From Nisaea nitritireducens (GTDB lineage Bacteria > Pseudomonadota > Alphaproteobacteria > Thalassobaculales > Thalassobaculaceae): a stretch of DNA of 64,000 nucleotides. The notes beneath the pieces were generated by a model. That model did not search any database, was not told the DNA's origin, and saw only the letters and a program-made list of their open reading frames with translations. The translations under genes and the position numbers were made by a program. The stretch spans positions 62,001 through 126,000 of the forward strand of contig NZ_JACZFS010000017.1 in NCBI RefSeq assembly GCF_014904795.1, given 5' to 3'. Numbering within the stretch: position 1 is the stretch's first letter; each line of letters opens with the position of its first letter. Shown here piece by piece: positions 43,808-53,109 of the stretch.

Positions 43808-44290
43808 TTAGAGTGGTTTTTCCAGGACAAGCTCCATCGGATCGAAGCCAAACCCCCGGTAAGCGGCGAGTGCCGCTGCGTTGCGTGCGAGCGTATGAAT
43901 ACGGAGCCGTCTGGCCCCCTGGTTTTTCAGGTGGGACTCAATTGCCCCGAGAAGCTGCAGGGCAATGTCCTTGCCGCGCCATCGGTGCAATACGAAAACA
44001 TCGGAAACATAGCCGTGCGAGGCGAGTTCCGGAAAATTCAAAGGATCCTGATCCAGCGCCATCCAACCGGCGACGAAACCGGCGATATCGGCGCCAACCC
44101 AGGCAATGAAGATGGCCCCGGCGCCCTCCTCCGCGGAATGGATCAGATAATCGACATGTTCCGCCGCGACCCTGTCGCCCGGCTGCCGCGCCTGATGCAG
44201 GTAGCGCTCGAAATCTTTCAGCTCGCGCACAAGGTCGGTCAGCCCTTCCCTGTCACTTGCACGAGCCGGCAAAATTTCTACTGCATCCAT
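43808..44290 (-). CDS. GNAT-family N-acetyltransferase
   Basis: The 160-residue protein has the GNAT acetyl-CoA site HRWRGKDIALQLLGAIESHLKNQGARRLRIHTLARNAAALAAYRGFGF and the preceding strand SHGYVSDVFVLHR. Acceptor specificity cannot be read from sequence. It lies 69 bases upstream of the sugar-acid dehydratase gene on the same strand, and follows the CoA-transferase subunit B gene by about 95 bases, so it may be transcribed with either. Confidence 0.9.
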   Translation of the reverse strand: MDAVEILPARASDREGLTDLVRELKDFERYLHQARQPGDRVAAEHVDYLIHSAEEGAGAIFIAWVGADIAGFVAGWMALDQDPLNFPELASHGYVSDVFVLHRWRGKDIALQLLGAIESHLKNQGARRLRIHTLARNAAALAAYRGFGFDPMELVLEKPL

Positions 44291-44385
44291 GACTTAGGAA
44301 CGTCCCCGGGATAGCTGCGCGGCTCCTGCCGCATTCGGAAATGCAGTGAAACCGGGGATCCGGATCGAGTCAACCAACGCGAATA

Positions 44386-45090
44386 CTAGAGCACGGGAGC
44401 GGACAGGATACCGCAGTCCGGCGCTAGGGTCAGTTCCGGCTCGGTAAGCTCCTGCAGCCCCGCGAGGGTCAGGCCCTCGGCCATTTCGCGGACAACCAGC
44501 CCCTTGTCGGTCACGTCGATCACCGCGAGATCCGTGAAAATCTTCGTCACCACCTGCTTCGCCGTCAGCGGATAGCTGCAGCTGTTGACGATTTTCGGCG
44601 CGCCCTTGCGGGTAACGTGGTCGGTCAGGACCCAAACCTGCTTGGCGCCAGCCGCCAGATCCATCGCGCCGCCGACACCTGGCGGAAACTTCGGGTTCTC
44701 GGTCGTCCAGTTCGCAAGATCGCCTTTCTCGGAGATTTCGAAGGCTCCCAACAGGGCGAGATCGATATGACCACCGCGGATCATCACGAAGGCATCCGAA
44801 TGCACGAAGAAAGAGCCGCCTGGAACCAGGGTGATCGGGTCTTTCGAGGCATTGATCAGTTCAGGATCTTCCGTACCCGGTTCGGGGGCCGGGCCGACGC
44901 CGAGAATGCCGTTTTCACTATGCAGAACAATCTCGCGGTCCTCGGGCATGAAATTCGCGCAGGTGGTCGGCAAGCCGATCCCGAGATTGACGTAACTGCC
45001 GTCCGGAATTTCGTTGGCTGCACGCCAAGCGACCTGATTTCGCGTCATTTTTTTTGCTGCGTTATCCTGAACCGCCGCTTCCATCGCCAT
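44386..45090 (-). CDS. 3-oxoacid CoA-transferase subunit B
   Basis: The 234-residue protein has the beta-subunit hallmark GSYVNLGIGLPTTCANFMPEDREIVLHSENGILGVGP with the catalytic Glu in SENG, then VPGGSFFVHSDAFVMIRGGHIDLALLGAFEISEKGDLANW. With subunit A it moves CoA between acyl-CoA and a 3-oxoacid. The start at 45090 is chosen because GGAG lies seven bases upstream; the ATG at 45084 is an alternative. The partner gene is 1.5 kb upstream on the same strand, beyond an aminotransferase gene on the opposite strand. Confidence 0.93.
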   Translation of the reverse strand: MAMEAAVQDNAAKKMTRNQVAWRAANEIPDGSYVNLGIGLPTTCANFMPEDREIVLHSENGILGVGPAPEPGTEDPELINASKDPITLVPGGSFFVHSDAFVMIRGGHIDLALLGAFEISEKGDLANWTTENPKFPPGVGGAMDLAAGAKQVWVLTDHVTRKGAPKIVNSCSYPLTAKQVVTKIFTDLAVIDVTDKGLVVREMAEGLTLAGLQELTEPELTLAPDCGILSAPVL

Positions 45091-45315
45091 ACCGATACTC
45101 CAACTGCGTGTTTTATCCTGCCTTACAATAGCGGCTCCCCATTGCTTTTGAAGTGTTGCCGCCTTGCGCGACTGACCATATAACTCAGCTCGCACGTCCC
45201 GAATAGACGGGATTCCTTACGGATCACCCAAAGAAAAACGTGGATAGTGCCGGATTGCTGCCGGGTGAAGCTTGCTGTACCCGCGTTCCGGCGCGGAGAT
45301 ACAGGAGCTACGAAT

Positions 45316-46524
45316 ATGTCTGGTTACAGCGTCAAGCGCGGTCGGAGCCTGCTCAACACCCCCGGCCCGACCAACGTGCCAGAGCGGGTTCAGCAGGCGA
45401 TGGTCCGGAACCCGATGGATCTCAGCGATCCCATTGCGCTCGCCATGATCGAGACCTGTTTCCAGGATCTCAAAAAAGTCTTCCAGACCGAGCACGAGAT
45501 CTTCATCTACGCCGCCAACGGACATGGTGCCTGGGAAGCAGCCCTGGTTAACACCCTGTCACCAGGGGATCTGCTGCTTGTGCCGGAACTCGGGAACTTC
45601 TCGACCGGCTGGGGTGAGATGGCGGAAGCGCTGCAGATGCGCACCGAAACCATCAAGGGCGACTGGCGGCAGGCCATCGATCCGGCCAAGATCAGGGACC
45701 GCCTCGCTGCCGACAAAAATCACGAGATCAAGGGCATCCTGGTGATCCAGACGGATACAGCCACCAGCGTTACCTGCGATGTCGCGGCGATCCGCAAGGC
45801 GATGGACGAAGCCGGGCACCCGGCCCTGCTTTTTGTCGACACGATCCCGACCCTGGCCGTAAGCGATTTCCGGATGGACGAATGGGGTGTCGACGTCGCC
45901 GTCAGCGCCTCTCAGAAGGGGCTGATGATGCCGCCGGGCCTTGGCTTTGTGGCCGCCTCGCCGAAAGCGCTTGAGGCGCACAAGAAAGCAACCTCTCAGC
46001 GCCGCTATTGGGACTGGTCCCTGCGGCTCGCTTCGGAAAGCTACCGGACCTTCTGCGGCACCAGCCCGCAGATCCAGCTCTACGGCCTGCGCGCCGCCCT
46101 CGACATGCTGCTCGAGGAAGGACTGGAGAATGTCTTCGCCCGCCACAAACGGCTGGCCCAGGCAACCCGGCTCGCGGTCGAGCATTGGGGCCAGGCCGGT
46201 GCCATGGAACTGAACGCGATCAACCCGGATCAACGCGCGGACGGGGTCACCACCATCCTGCTCAAGGAGGGTATCGACGGCACGCAGATCCGCGATGTCT
46301 GCCGCGACGAGCTGCAATGCGCGCTCGGCGGCGGTTTGCGCAATCTCAGCGGCAAGGCGTTCCGGATCGGCCATATGGGCGACATGAACGAGCCGATGCT
46401 GTACGGAGCATTGGCAAGCGTGGAGGCCACTTTCGCCTATCTCGACATCCCTTACACGCCAGGCGGCGTGACCAAGGCAATCGAGTATCTGGTGGAATGC
46501 CGCAAACGGGGCGGCAAGGCCTGA
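45316..46524 (+). CDS. Class V aminotransferase, serine/alanine-glyoxylate type
   Basis: The 402-residue pyridoxal-phosphate enzyme starts with RGRSLLNTPGPTNVPERVQQAM and includes ANGHGAWEAALVNTLSPGDLLL and the PLP-lysine region DVAVSASQKGLMMPPGLGFVAAS. This layout matches serine-glyoxylate and alanine-glyoxylate aminotransferases. It transfers amino groups to glyoxylate. AGGAG precedes ATG 45316. It sits, on the opposite strand, between the two genes for the CoA-transferase subunits. Other class V members (aspartate/purine catabolism) remain possible. Confidence 0.9.
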   Translation: MSGYSVKRGRSLLNTPGPTNVPERVQQAMVRNPMDLSDPIALAMIETCFQDLKKVFQTEHEIFIYAANGHGAWEAALVNTLSPGDLLLVPELGNFSTGWGEMAEALQMRTETIKGDWRQAIDPAKIRDRLAADKNHEIKGILVIQTDTATSVTCDVAAIRKAMDEAGHPALLFVDTIPTLAVSDFRMDEWGVDVAVSASQKGLMMPPGLGFVAASPKALEAHKKATSQRRYWDWSLRLASESYRTFCGTSPQIQLYGLRAALDMLLEEGLENVFARHKRLAQATRLAVEHWGQAGAMELNAINPDQRADGVTTILLKEGIDGTQIRDVCRDELQCALGGGLRNLSGKAFRIGHMGDMNEPMLYGALASVEATFAYLDIPYTPGGVTKAIEYLVECRKRGGKA

Positions 46525-46564
46525 GCCTGCGCGCCGAGACCTGCCAACCTGAGCCCGGCCGCCT

Positions 46565-47248
46565 TCAGGCGGCCGCGGCGACTGCCGGTACGTGGAACAC
46601 CCGGTCGACGAAAACCCCCGGCGTCACAACAATCTCAGGGTCGATTTCGCCCAGCTCGACGATCTGGCGTGCTTCAACGATGGTGAGGTCGGCCGCAGTG
46701 GCCATGACCGGACCGAAATTCCGGGCCGACTTATTGTAGACGAGATTGCCCCAACGGTCCGCCTTTTCGGCCTGAACAAGCGCGACATCGCCTTTCAGGG
46801 CATATTCCAGAACATATTCGCGCCCGTCGATCTCGCGGACTTCCTTGCCCTCGGCGAGCTGCGTTCCGACGCTGGTCGGCGTGTAGAACGCCGGAATCCC
46901 GGCGCCGGCAGCGCGCATGCGCTCGCTCAGCGTACCCTGCGGCACCAGTTCGAGTTCGATCTTTCCGGCAGCATAGAGTTCGTCGAAAGCGACCGAGCCT
47001 GCGGAACGCGGGTAGGAACAGACGATCCGGCGCACCCGGCCCTCTTTCAGAAGGGCGGCAAGGCCGCGATCCCCGGTCCCGGCATTGTTCGAGACAACAG
47101 TCAGATCACGGGCACCCTGATCAAGCAGCGCGTGGATAAGGTCCGTCGGCACGCCAGCGGCACCAAACCCGGAAATCAGGACAGTACTGCCGTCCTTCAC
47201 CCCGGACACCGCGTCAGCGCGGGCCTCAACGATCTTGTTAATCGCCAC
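46565..47248 (-). CDS. 3-oxoacid CoA-transferase subunit A
   Basis: The 227-residue alpha subunit shows INKIVEARADAVSGVKDGSTVLISGFGAAGVPTDLIHALLDQGARDLTVVSNNAGTGDRGLAALLKEGRVRRIVCSYPRS and EYALKGDVALVQAEKADRWGNLVYNKSARNFGPVMATAADLTIVEARQIVELGEIDPEIVVTPGVFVDRVF. The start is GTG 47248, with GGGG upstream; no ATG fits the conserved N-terminus. It ends with a short Ala tail. Its partner lies 1.5 kb away; a long transcript across the aminotransferase gene would be needed for joint expression. Confidence 0.92.
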   Translation of the reverse strand: MAINKIVEARADAVSGVKDGSTVLISGFGAAGVPTDLIHALLDQGARDLTVVSNNAGTGDRGLAALLKEGRVRRIVCSYPRSAGSVAFDELYAAGKIELELVPQGTLSERMRAAGAGIPAFYTPTSVGTQLAEGKEVREIDGREYVLEYALKGDVALVQAEKADRWGNLVYNKSARNFGPVMATAADLTIVEARQIVELGEIDPEIVVTPGVFVDRVFHVPAVAAAA

Positions 47249-47389
47249 AACCGAACCCCATATATATTGCAACTGGACTATCAGAGGGCCTTTATGCCGC
47301 TGCCATGCCGCTCCGTCCAGCATCGATTAACGTAAGCCAAGATCCGAAATTGCCCTTCTTTAACGAACCCTTAAACTGCGTGGCTTAGC

Positions 47390-48601
47390 ATGATGAGCAT
47401 GAGCTCACTCCGTTACATCTCGAAAGCGTCGCTGGAAAACACCCTTCTTCAGCACATGCTGTGGCTGGACGATCCGACAAAGGGAAAGCCCGCCGATCTT
47501 TCCGGAAAGAATCTTTTCGGCAGCGATTTCCGCAGCAGAAAAATGCGGAACATCCTGATGCGCGACGCGAATCTCCAGGGCGCAAATCTGGAAGGTGCCG
47601 ACCTTTCCGGAGCCGATCTGAGCGGCGCTGACCTGATGTCCGCGAATTTCCGCGGCGCGAAACTCGAAAAGACCAATTTCAACTCGGCGATCATCGCCTC
47701 GGTCGATTTCACCGACGCGGACATGCGCGGTGCAAATCTGTCCCGCGCGCGGGGGCGGATGACCGAAACCAGATGGTCTGGGTCCGAAAACGATACGGCA
47801 CCGCTCAATCTCTCCCATGCAAAGCTGCATCACGCCAAGATGGAGAGAGCTGACCTGTCGGGTGCGATCCTCGAAAATGCCGACCTGTCTGGCGCGAATC
47901 TGGAACGCACCAATCTATCCCATGCAAAGCTGTGCGGTGCCACCCTGCGGAACGCCAAACTCGTCGGCGCAGCTCTCGACGCGGCCGACCTCAGCGAGTC
48001 CATCGCGACCGGAGCCGACCTCAGCGGCGCAACCCTCAACAATGCGATGATCCAGGGCGCAAACATGATCGGAGCCCTGATCAAAGATGCAGACCTCACC
48101 GGGGTCGACATGAAAAGTGCACGATTGCACGCAGCCATGGACCCGATGTCCGTTGAATTGCACCGTCAACTCATCGAGCACGATTTCTGGGTTTCGACAG
48201 GAGGCGCCAGAGGTGCACGCGCCGATCTCGAGGGCGTCAATCTCGATAATGCGGACCTCAGGAACCTCAACCTCAGCGGCGCTCAAATGCGTGGCGTCAG
48301 TTTCCGGGGAACCCAGTTCAATGGGTCCATGCTGATCCTGGCAGATCTCACCAATTCGGACTTCGAGATGGCGAGCCTGCGCGGCTGCAATCTTTCCGGG
48401 GCCTGTCTGTGGGGGTGTAATCTGCGCCGGGCAGACCTGACGGACGCAATCATCCAACCCGCGCCGATCAGCACAAGCGACGGCTCGAGGGCCGGCCGCG
48501 TCCAGAAAACAAATTTTCGGTCGGCAAATCTTGAGAATACCCTGCTCGGACCGCTCAATCCGGATGACGTTCTGATGGACGATCCGCGGGTCGCATCCTG
48601 A
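47390..48601 (+). CDS. Pentapeptide-repeat protein with two repeat blocks
   Basis: The 403-residue protein is built of A(D/N)LxG-type five-residue repeats that form a right-handed square helix. Repeats run about residues 35-125, 138-245 and 280-385. Each of the two main blocks is introduced by a similar cap: QHMLWLDDPTKGKPADLSG near residue 21 and IEHDFWVSTGGARGARADLEG near 261. There is no signal peptide or membrane helix. The role is unknown; members range from DNA mimics to structural or signalling scaffolds. ATG 47390, 47393 and 47399 are all possible starts; none has a good Shine-Dalgarno. Confidence 0.88.
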   Translation: MMSMSSLRYISKASLENTLLQHMLWLDDPTKGKPADLSGKNLFGSDFRSRKMRNILMRDANLQGANLEGADLSGADLSGADLMSANFRGAKLEKTNFNSAIIASVDFTDADMRGANLSRARGRMTETRWSGSENDTAPLNLSHAKLHHAKMERADLSGAILENADLSGANLERTNLSHAKLCGATLRNAKLVGAALDAADLSESIATGADLSGATLNNAMIQGANMIGALIKDADLTGVDMKSARLHAAMDPMSVELHRQLIEHDFWVSTGGARGARADLEGVNLDNADLRNLNLSGAQMRGVSFRGTQFNGSMLILADLTNSDFEMASLRGCNLSGACLWGCNLRRADLTDAIIQPAPISTSDGSRAGRVQKTNFRSANLENTLLGPLNPDDVLMDDPRVAS

Positions 48602-48666
48602 ACCAAGCCCGATCCGGTTCATGTCAACGCCCAGCGGGGAAAGCCCGATGGGTAAAACCACCACCA

Positions 48667-49386
48667 TTAGTCATAGGGTTGGCTGGAGCGCACTCTATGG
48701 CGAAGCTCCGAAAGGCTCACGGTGGAAACGCTCTTGAGCGGCAGGAGGTTGCCGAGCCCCATCCGCAGCGTGTGCTCAATCTTTTCTTTTGAATAGCGCG
48801 CGACAGGATCGCTGACCGCGAGGGAAAGAGCGTCAGAAAGCGCTTCGTTGATCCTCTGCCGGTTCGCGAGAATAAGATCTGCGACCCCGGTATCGTGAAC
48901 GTAGATCAGAACCCGGCCCAAACACTCGAACTTGTCGATTTTCGGGTCACCCGTATTTGGGGATGCGACAATCTCGTCCGGAAACGGCACAGCATGGGTC
49001 GAATTTTCCACCGCCACCAAGCGCAATCGAAGCAGGTGCGTTACCAGAGACATGCCGGTGAATACCCCTGTCACGCGCAACATGCCGAGGTAATTTGCGC
49101 CACCGACAAGAGGAAAACCGAAAACCATGTCGAAGGCAAAATTCAGTATGAACAGCCCGAGGGCCATCAGCATACTTACCGAAGCAAGAATAGCTGTCGC
49201 GACGGTCGCCAGCCAAAGGAAGTATTTGAAATCAAGGCCTTCGACCTTCACATGCGTCTTCGCATTCGTGGATTTCTTGGGCGAAGGCTTACCGCCGCCA
49301 CCGGCCGCAGGTTGGCTCGGTGCTTTATCCTCAGCCTCTGGCGGCTTTGCCTCTGCATCCTGTTTTTGACTTTCGTCCTCAGACAC
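48667..49386 (-). CDS. Hypothetical two-helix inner-membrane protein
   Basis: The 239-residue protein has a Pro/Ala/Lys-rich cytoplasmic N-terminus (about 45 residues), two membrane helices (FLWLATVATAILASVSMLMALGLFILNFAFD and YLGMLRVTGVFTGMSLVTHLLRL) and a C-terminal soluble domain of about 110 residues (CLGRVLIYVHDTGVADLILANRQRINEALSDALSLAVSDPVARYSKEKIEHTLRMGLGNLL). The last helix pair weakly recalls the periplasmic part of FliL-like proteins, but I would not assign it. The start is GTG 49386 with GAGGGAG upstream. It converges with the pentapeptide-repeat gene. Confidence 0.75.
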   Translation of the reverse strand: MSEDESQKQDAEAKPPEAEDKAPSQPAAGGGGKPSPKKSTNAKTHVKVEGLDFKYFLWLATVATAILASVSMLMALGLFILNFAFDMVFGFPLVGGANYLGMLRVTGVFTGMSLVTHLLRLRLVAVENSTHAVPFPDEIVASPNTGDPKIDKFECLGRVLIYVHDTGVADLILANRQRINEALSDALSLAVSDPVARYSKEKIEHTLRMGLGNLLPLKSVSTVSLSELRHRVRSSQPYD

Positions 49387-49484
49387 AGATGCGCTCCCTC
49401 ACTTTTGGGAGAGCATTCGGACGCCAATCGGCCGCCAAAAATGTCAGCAGTGAATTCAGAAAAGCGGAGCCCATACGGGAGATC

Positions 49485-51176
49485 TCACACAAGGATCGCC
49501 ATATCTTGGTCGATCTGATTGCGATATGAGTGCAATTCACGCAGCCGTGCTTCGACAGCCTCCGGCGTCAAAGGTTTATCGAACAGATACCCTTGCGCCA
49601 GATCGCACCCATGATTTTGAATATCGGCAAACTGCTTGTTTGTTTCGACGCCTTCCGCAACGCAAACAGCCCCCATGGCCTTTGTCATTGCAACGATGGC
49701 CTGGACGATCGCATTGCTGCCTCTGCTCGTCTCCATTGTCTGCACGAATGACCGGTCGATCTTCACCACGCTGACCGGCAAATCGACAATATGAACAAGC
49801 GATGAATAGCCGGTCCCGAAATCGTCGACCGCCGTCGTCACGCCCATTTCAACAAGCTGATCGAAGAGTTGTTTCGCAGCCCGGATATCGGCAACAACGC
49901 TTGTCTCCGTCAATTCGCATTCAAGAGCACTTGGCTCCACCCCGGCATCGCGTAGAAGGCTTGAGAGAAATGGTATCAGCCGATTTTCCCGAACATCCTC
50001 CGCACCGATATTGAAGGCGACGGGAACAGTCCTGAGCCCTGCCGCTTGCCACTCCTTGAGCTGCGCCACCAGCCGTTCGAGCACAATAAATGTCAGGTCC
50101 GATGCGATACCGGCCTGACGAGCAATCGGCAGAAACTCATTTGGCCCGACGAGACCGCGTTTCGGGTGATTCCAGCGTATCAGTGCCTCAAACCCCAAAA
50201 TCGCACCGGTCTGACAATCGACCTTCGGCTGATAGGCCAGCCAGAACTCTTCTTTGCGCTCGGAAACCGCACGCCGGAGGTCATGCTCGACAACCAGGTG
50301 CCGAACCGCTTCACGGTGTGTCTCGTCTTCGTAAATCTCTGTGCTGCCGATGGCTTTCTGCATAGCTGCATTCAGGGCGAAACGGGCCTTGCGCACGACG
50401 TCTTCTGGGTCCAGATCCGGATCGGTGATCCTGCTGATCCCGAAATGCGGAACGATTCGAGCGGCGTTTTCGCTCGGCGAGTAGCTGACCTCGACACAGA
50501 GCCGCAGCTTTTCGACCAATCCCGCAAGATCGTCAGCCTCACCTTCGATCGAGACCACAACTCCAAGGGTGGAATCGTCGAGCAGGGCGATTTCGGAGAC
50601 CGCCTCGAGATGCCCCAGTCGATCCCCCGCTTCCCTGACAATCCGCGACCGCGTTGCTTCACCAAGCGTGCCGGCAAAGAACCCGAGGCGGCCGAGAGAG
50701 ATCGCAATAACCATTGCCGTGCCATCGAGCGGAAATTCTCCGGCGTGAATCCGTTGTCCAACCCGGGTACAGAACCCGACCAGATTTGGCAGCCTCGTAG
50801 CCGGGTCGTTGAATGCCGCCCAGACGAGTTTCTCTTCCAGCGAGACCCTGCTGTGCCGATCGCGCAAAACCAGAAGACAACATCTGCTGGCATCGCGATA
50901 GACAACGGACGAACGGCCTTCGAGCAACAAACCGGAGCCGTCGCTGCGGCGCCCGCTGATCTCGATGACATCCCCGTCCCCGCCGGGAACCAGCGTGCCG
51001 CAATCCGGAAAATATTTGGAGAAAGGGCTGCCAACCAGCTGCATCGCTGTCAGCCCGAGCGTTTCAAGCGCAGACGTGTTCGCCGCTATGACAAGACCGC
51101 CCGGATCGATCAGAAACACGCTGTCATGCAGCGCGTCGAACGAACTGAATTGGTCAGCGATGTCTTTGTCACTCAT
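49485..51176 (-). CDS. PAS-(degenerate GGDEF)-EAL protein, c-di-GMP phosphodiesterase
   Basis: The 563-residue cytoplasmic protein has an N-terminal PAS domain (SSFDALHDSVFLIDPGGLVIAANTSALETLG), a GGDEF-like domain that has lost the GGDEF motif (LLDDSTLGVVVS at its place), and an intact EAL domain: FEALIRWNHP, AFNIGAEDV, ECELTETSV, DDFGTGYSSLVHI, KIDRSFVQT and EGVET. It should therefore hydrolyse c-di-GMP and not make it, with the dead GGDEF domain perhaps sensing GTP. The start at 51176 (MSDKDIAD) is preferred to TTG 51200. Confidence 0.92.
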   Translation of the reverse strand: MSDKDIADQFSSFDALHDSVFLIDPGGLVIAANTSALETLGLTAMQLVGSPFSKYFPDCGTLVPGGDGDVIEISGRRSDGSGLLLEGRSSVVYRDASRCCLLVLRDRHSRVSLEEKLVWAAFNDPATRLPNLVGFCTRVGQRIHAGEFPLDGTAMVIAISLGRLGFFAGTLGEATRSRIVREAGDRLGHLEAVSEIALLDDSTLGVVVSIEGEADDLAGLVEKLRLCVEVSYSPSENAARIVPHFGISRITDPDLDPEDVVRKARFALNAAMQKAIGSTEIYEDETHREAVRHLVVEHDLRRAVSERKEEFWLAYQPKVDCQTGAILGFEALIRWNHPKRGLVGPNEFLPIARQAGIASDLTFIVLERLVAQLKEWQAAGLRTVPVAFNIGAEDVRENRLIPFLSSLLRDAGVEPSALECELTETSVVADIRAAKQLFDQLVEMGVTTAVDDFGTGYSSLVHIVDLPVSVVKIDRSFVQTMETSRGSNAIVQAIVAMTKAMGAVCVAEGVETNKQFADIQNHGCDLAQGYLFDKPLTPEAVEARLRELHSYRNQIDQDMAILV

Positions 51177-51394
51177 CAATTGGTCCAGAAGTCTGTGCAA
51201 GCTTAGGCATCAAGCTCGCGAAAACGGCTTGAACTCTTACAAACCATCGGCTGAAAGATTTAGCCCCCGTGAACCTAAGAAACGGTAAACGCGTCCAGTT
51301 TTCTTTGGCACAGAGTCTTCATCGATAACGATTTTCACGTTGAGCAACGGCCCCAGTGACGGCGTCTCACGTTGCATGACCAAAACCAGCACGA

Positions 51395-52105
51395 TTACCG
51401 GCCGGCTTCTTCCAGCACAGCGGTAAGCTCATCGGGCATATCGACCATGATGTCATGCCCGCAAGGCAGGCTTCTCACATCCCAGTCCGGAGTGCCGCTC
51501 AGTTTCTCGACACAGGCGTCGAACTGCGGAGCTTTATACCCGCCTGCCCGGACATAGTACTTGCTGGAAATACTATCCACTGCGCCCGTCAGCCGGACCG
51601 GCTGGGTAAAACAGGAAATCGGGAAATTCGTGCATTTCGCATCGACCCACCCCTGATCCGCCTCGTTCACACGAAACGACGCAGCCGGGGTCGGCGGCAT
51701 CCACCATCCCTCGCCGACAGACCTGATTTGCTCGAAGGCCAGCTTGACCCGCTCTGGCGGGCGCGAGTCCATTGCGCTCTCCCCGTCAGAAGGGACAAAG
51801 GCATCGACATAGACTAGCGATTTGATCCTGGATGCTTCCCGGTCCGCGGCGCCGGTGATCACCATGCCGCCATAGGAATGCCCGCACAGGATCACGGACT
51901 CCAGATCCTCCCAGGACAACAGGTTGGCAACATCGAGAATGTGGGTCTGGAGCCTGACGGACGGAGACAGCAGATGCGAGCGGTCGGCAAGTCCCGTAAG
52001 GGTTGGCGTATAAACATCATGTCCTGCAGCGCGGAGCCGGTCGGCGACCCGCCGCCAACACCAGCCACCATGCCATGCTCCGTGAACCAGTACGAAAGTT
52101 GCCAT
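51395..52105 (-). CDS. Alpha/beta hydrolase
   Basis: The 236-residue alpha/beta hydrolase shows FVLVHGAWHGGWCWRRVADRL (oxyanion HG), the nucleophile elbow ILCGHSYGGMVITG (Ser) and a C-terminal LPCGHDIMVDMPDEL with the catalytic His. It resembles the group of plant methylesterase/hydroxynitrile-lyase-like hydrolases. It works on small esters or amides; the substrate is unknown. The start ATG 52105 is followed by the conserved core; no strong Shine-Dalgarno. It stands alone. Confidence 0.88.
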   Translation of the reverse strand: MATFVLVHGAWHGGWCWRRVADRLRAAGHDVYTPTLTGLADRSHLLSPSVRLQTHILDVANLLSWEDLESVILCGHSYGGMVITGAADREASRIKSLVYVDAFVPSDGESAMDSRPPERVKLAFEQIRSVGEGWWMPPTPAASFRVNEADQGWVDAKCTNFPISCFTQPVRLTGAVDSISSKYYVRAGGYKAPQFDACVEKLSGTPDWDVRSLPCGHDIMVDMPDELTAVLEEAGR

Positions 52106-52314
52106 AACCAAGCCATTCCAGAACTATCGTTCGTCAAGACCACACAGATTTCATGGTCGTGCGGCGCCACTGGATGGTGACACCAGCAGGTGTGTCCGAC
52201 AAGCGCTGTAAGGCTTCTGGCGTGTTTCATCGGGAAACAAGTTCATATGATGAAATTTCAATAACCGCGAAGGATGCACGAATCGCGCGGCCCGAAGCGA
52301 TCCGTCCGCCTCGG

Positions 52315-53109
52315 TCAGATGAAATTCACCTCAATGCGGCCGAGTTCGCCAAGATCCGCGACACATTGGGCCGGCTCGTCAAAATGCACTGTCTTGACGA
52401 TACTGCCCAGAAGCACAAATTCTCCGGCCTTGAGCGGACGCCCCTGCTTGCAGCGCAGATTTGCCAGCCAGGCGAGGGCTTCGAACGGATGGCCGAGTAT
52501 ATCGGCCCCAACACCGGCTCCGGCTTCGTCGCCGTCGACATAGAGATTACCCGTGACCGCCGCGAGATCGAGATGTTGCCAGTTCAGTACCGGCGCTCCG
52601 AGAACCGCTCCGGAATTGAAGAAATTGTCCGCCACAAGCATCGGGACCGGCAAGGACGGGTAATCGACGTAGCGATCGTCAACGAGTTCGACCGCGGGCA
52701 GGACCGCCTCGACGTAACCGCCGACCGTCTCCCGCGTAAACGCCTCGTCCTTGACCAGATCGTGCAAGAGCAGGACCCCGATTTCGACCTCGATACCGAT
52801 CCGGTGATAGAGCTCTATCTGAACATCCGCGCGCTCATGAAACTCCATGGTGGCGAAAACCTCGCCGGCACATGGCTCGCTGATCTTCATATAGTCCTGC
52901 ATCACCTTGGTGGTACAGCCGATCTTGTGACCGACCACCGGCCCGAACCCCGCCTGTGTAAGATGCGCGTTCAGCTGGTTCTGCAATTCGTATCCTTCCG
53001 CGACCGTCGCCGGCATAAGCGCGTCGGGAAGACGGTCCGTCGGTCCACCGCCGAGGCGCGCCGCCGCGAGAATCTCGACAGCGCGCGCCGTGTTTTCGGC
53101 TGAGGTCAT
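52315..53109 (-). CDS. 2-keto-4-pentenoate hydratase family protein (MhpD-like)
   Basis: The 264-residue protein has the FAH-related hydratase pattern: VVGHKIGCTTKVMQDYMKISEPCAGEVF, EVEIGVLLLHDL, VLPAVELVDDRYVDYPSLPVPMLVADNFFNSGAVLGAPV, GHPFEALAWLANLRCKQGRPLKAGEFVLLGSIVKTV. Such enzymes hydrate 2-hydroxypenta-2,4-dienoate-type acids. The ATG overlaps the stop of the amidohydrolase gene (ATGA), so they are translated together. The pair suggests breakdown of an N-acyl or ureido compound to a keto-acid, but the real substrate is not deducible. Confidence 0.9.
   Translation of the reverse strand: MTSAENTARAVEILAAARLGGGPTDRLPDALMPATVAEGYELQNQLNAHLTQAGFGPVVGHKIGCTTKVMQDYMKISEPCAGEVFATMEFHERADVQIELYHRIGIEVEIGVLLLHDLVKDEAFTRETVGGYVEAVLPAVELVDDRYVDYPSLPVPMLVADNFFNSGAVLGAPVLNWQHLDLAAVTGNLYVDGDEAGAGVGADILGHPFEALAWLANLRCKQGRPLKAGEFVLLGSIVKTVHFDEPAQCVADLGELGRIEVNFI

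Noticed and set aside
42557-44314. A 585-codon plus-strand frame opposite the IlvD/Edd dehydratase and GNAT genes
   Set aside because: It spans two unrelated real genes on the other strand and shows only low-complexity His/Arg/Gly sequence.
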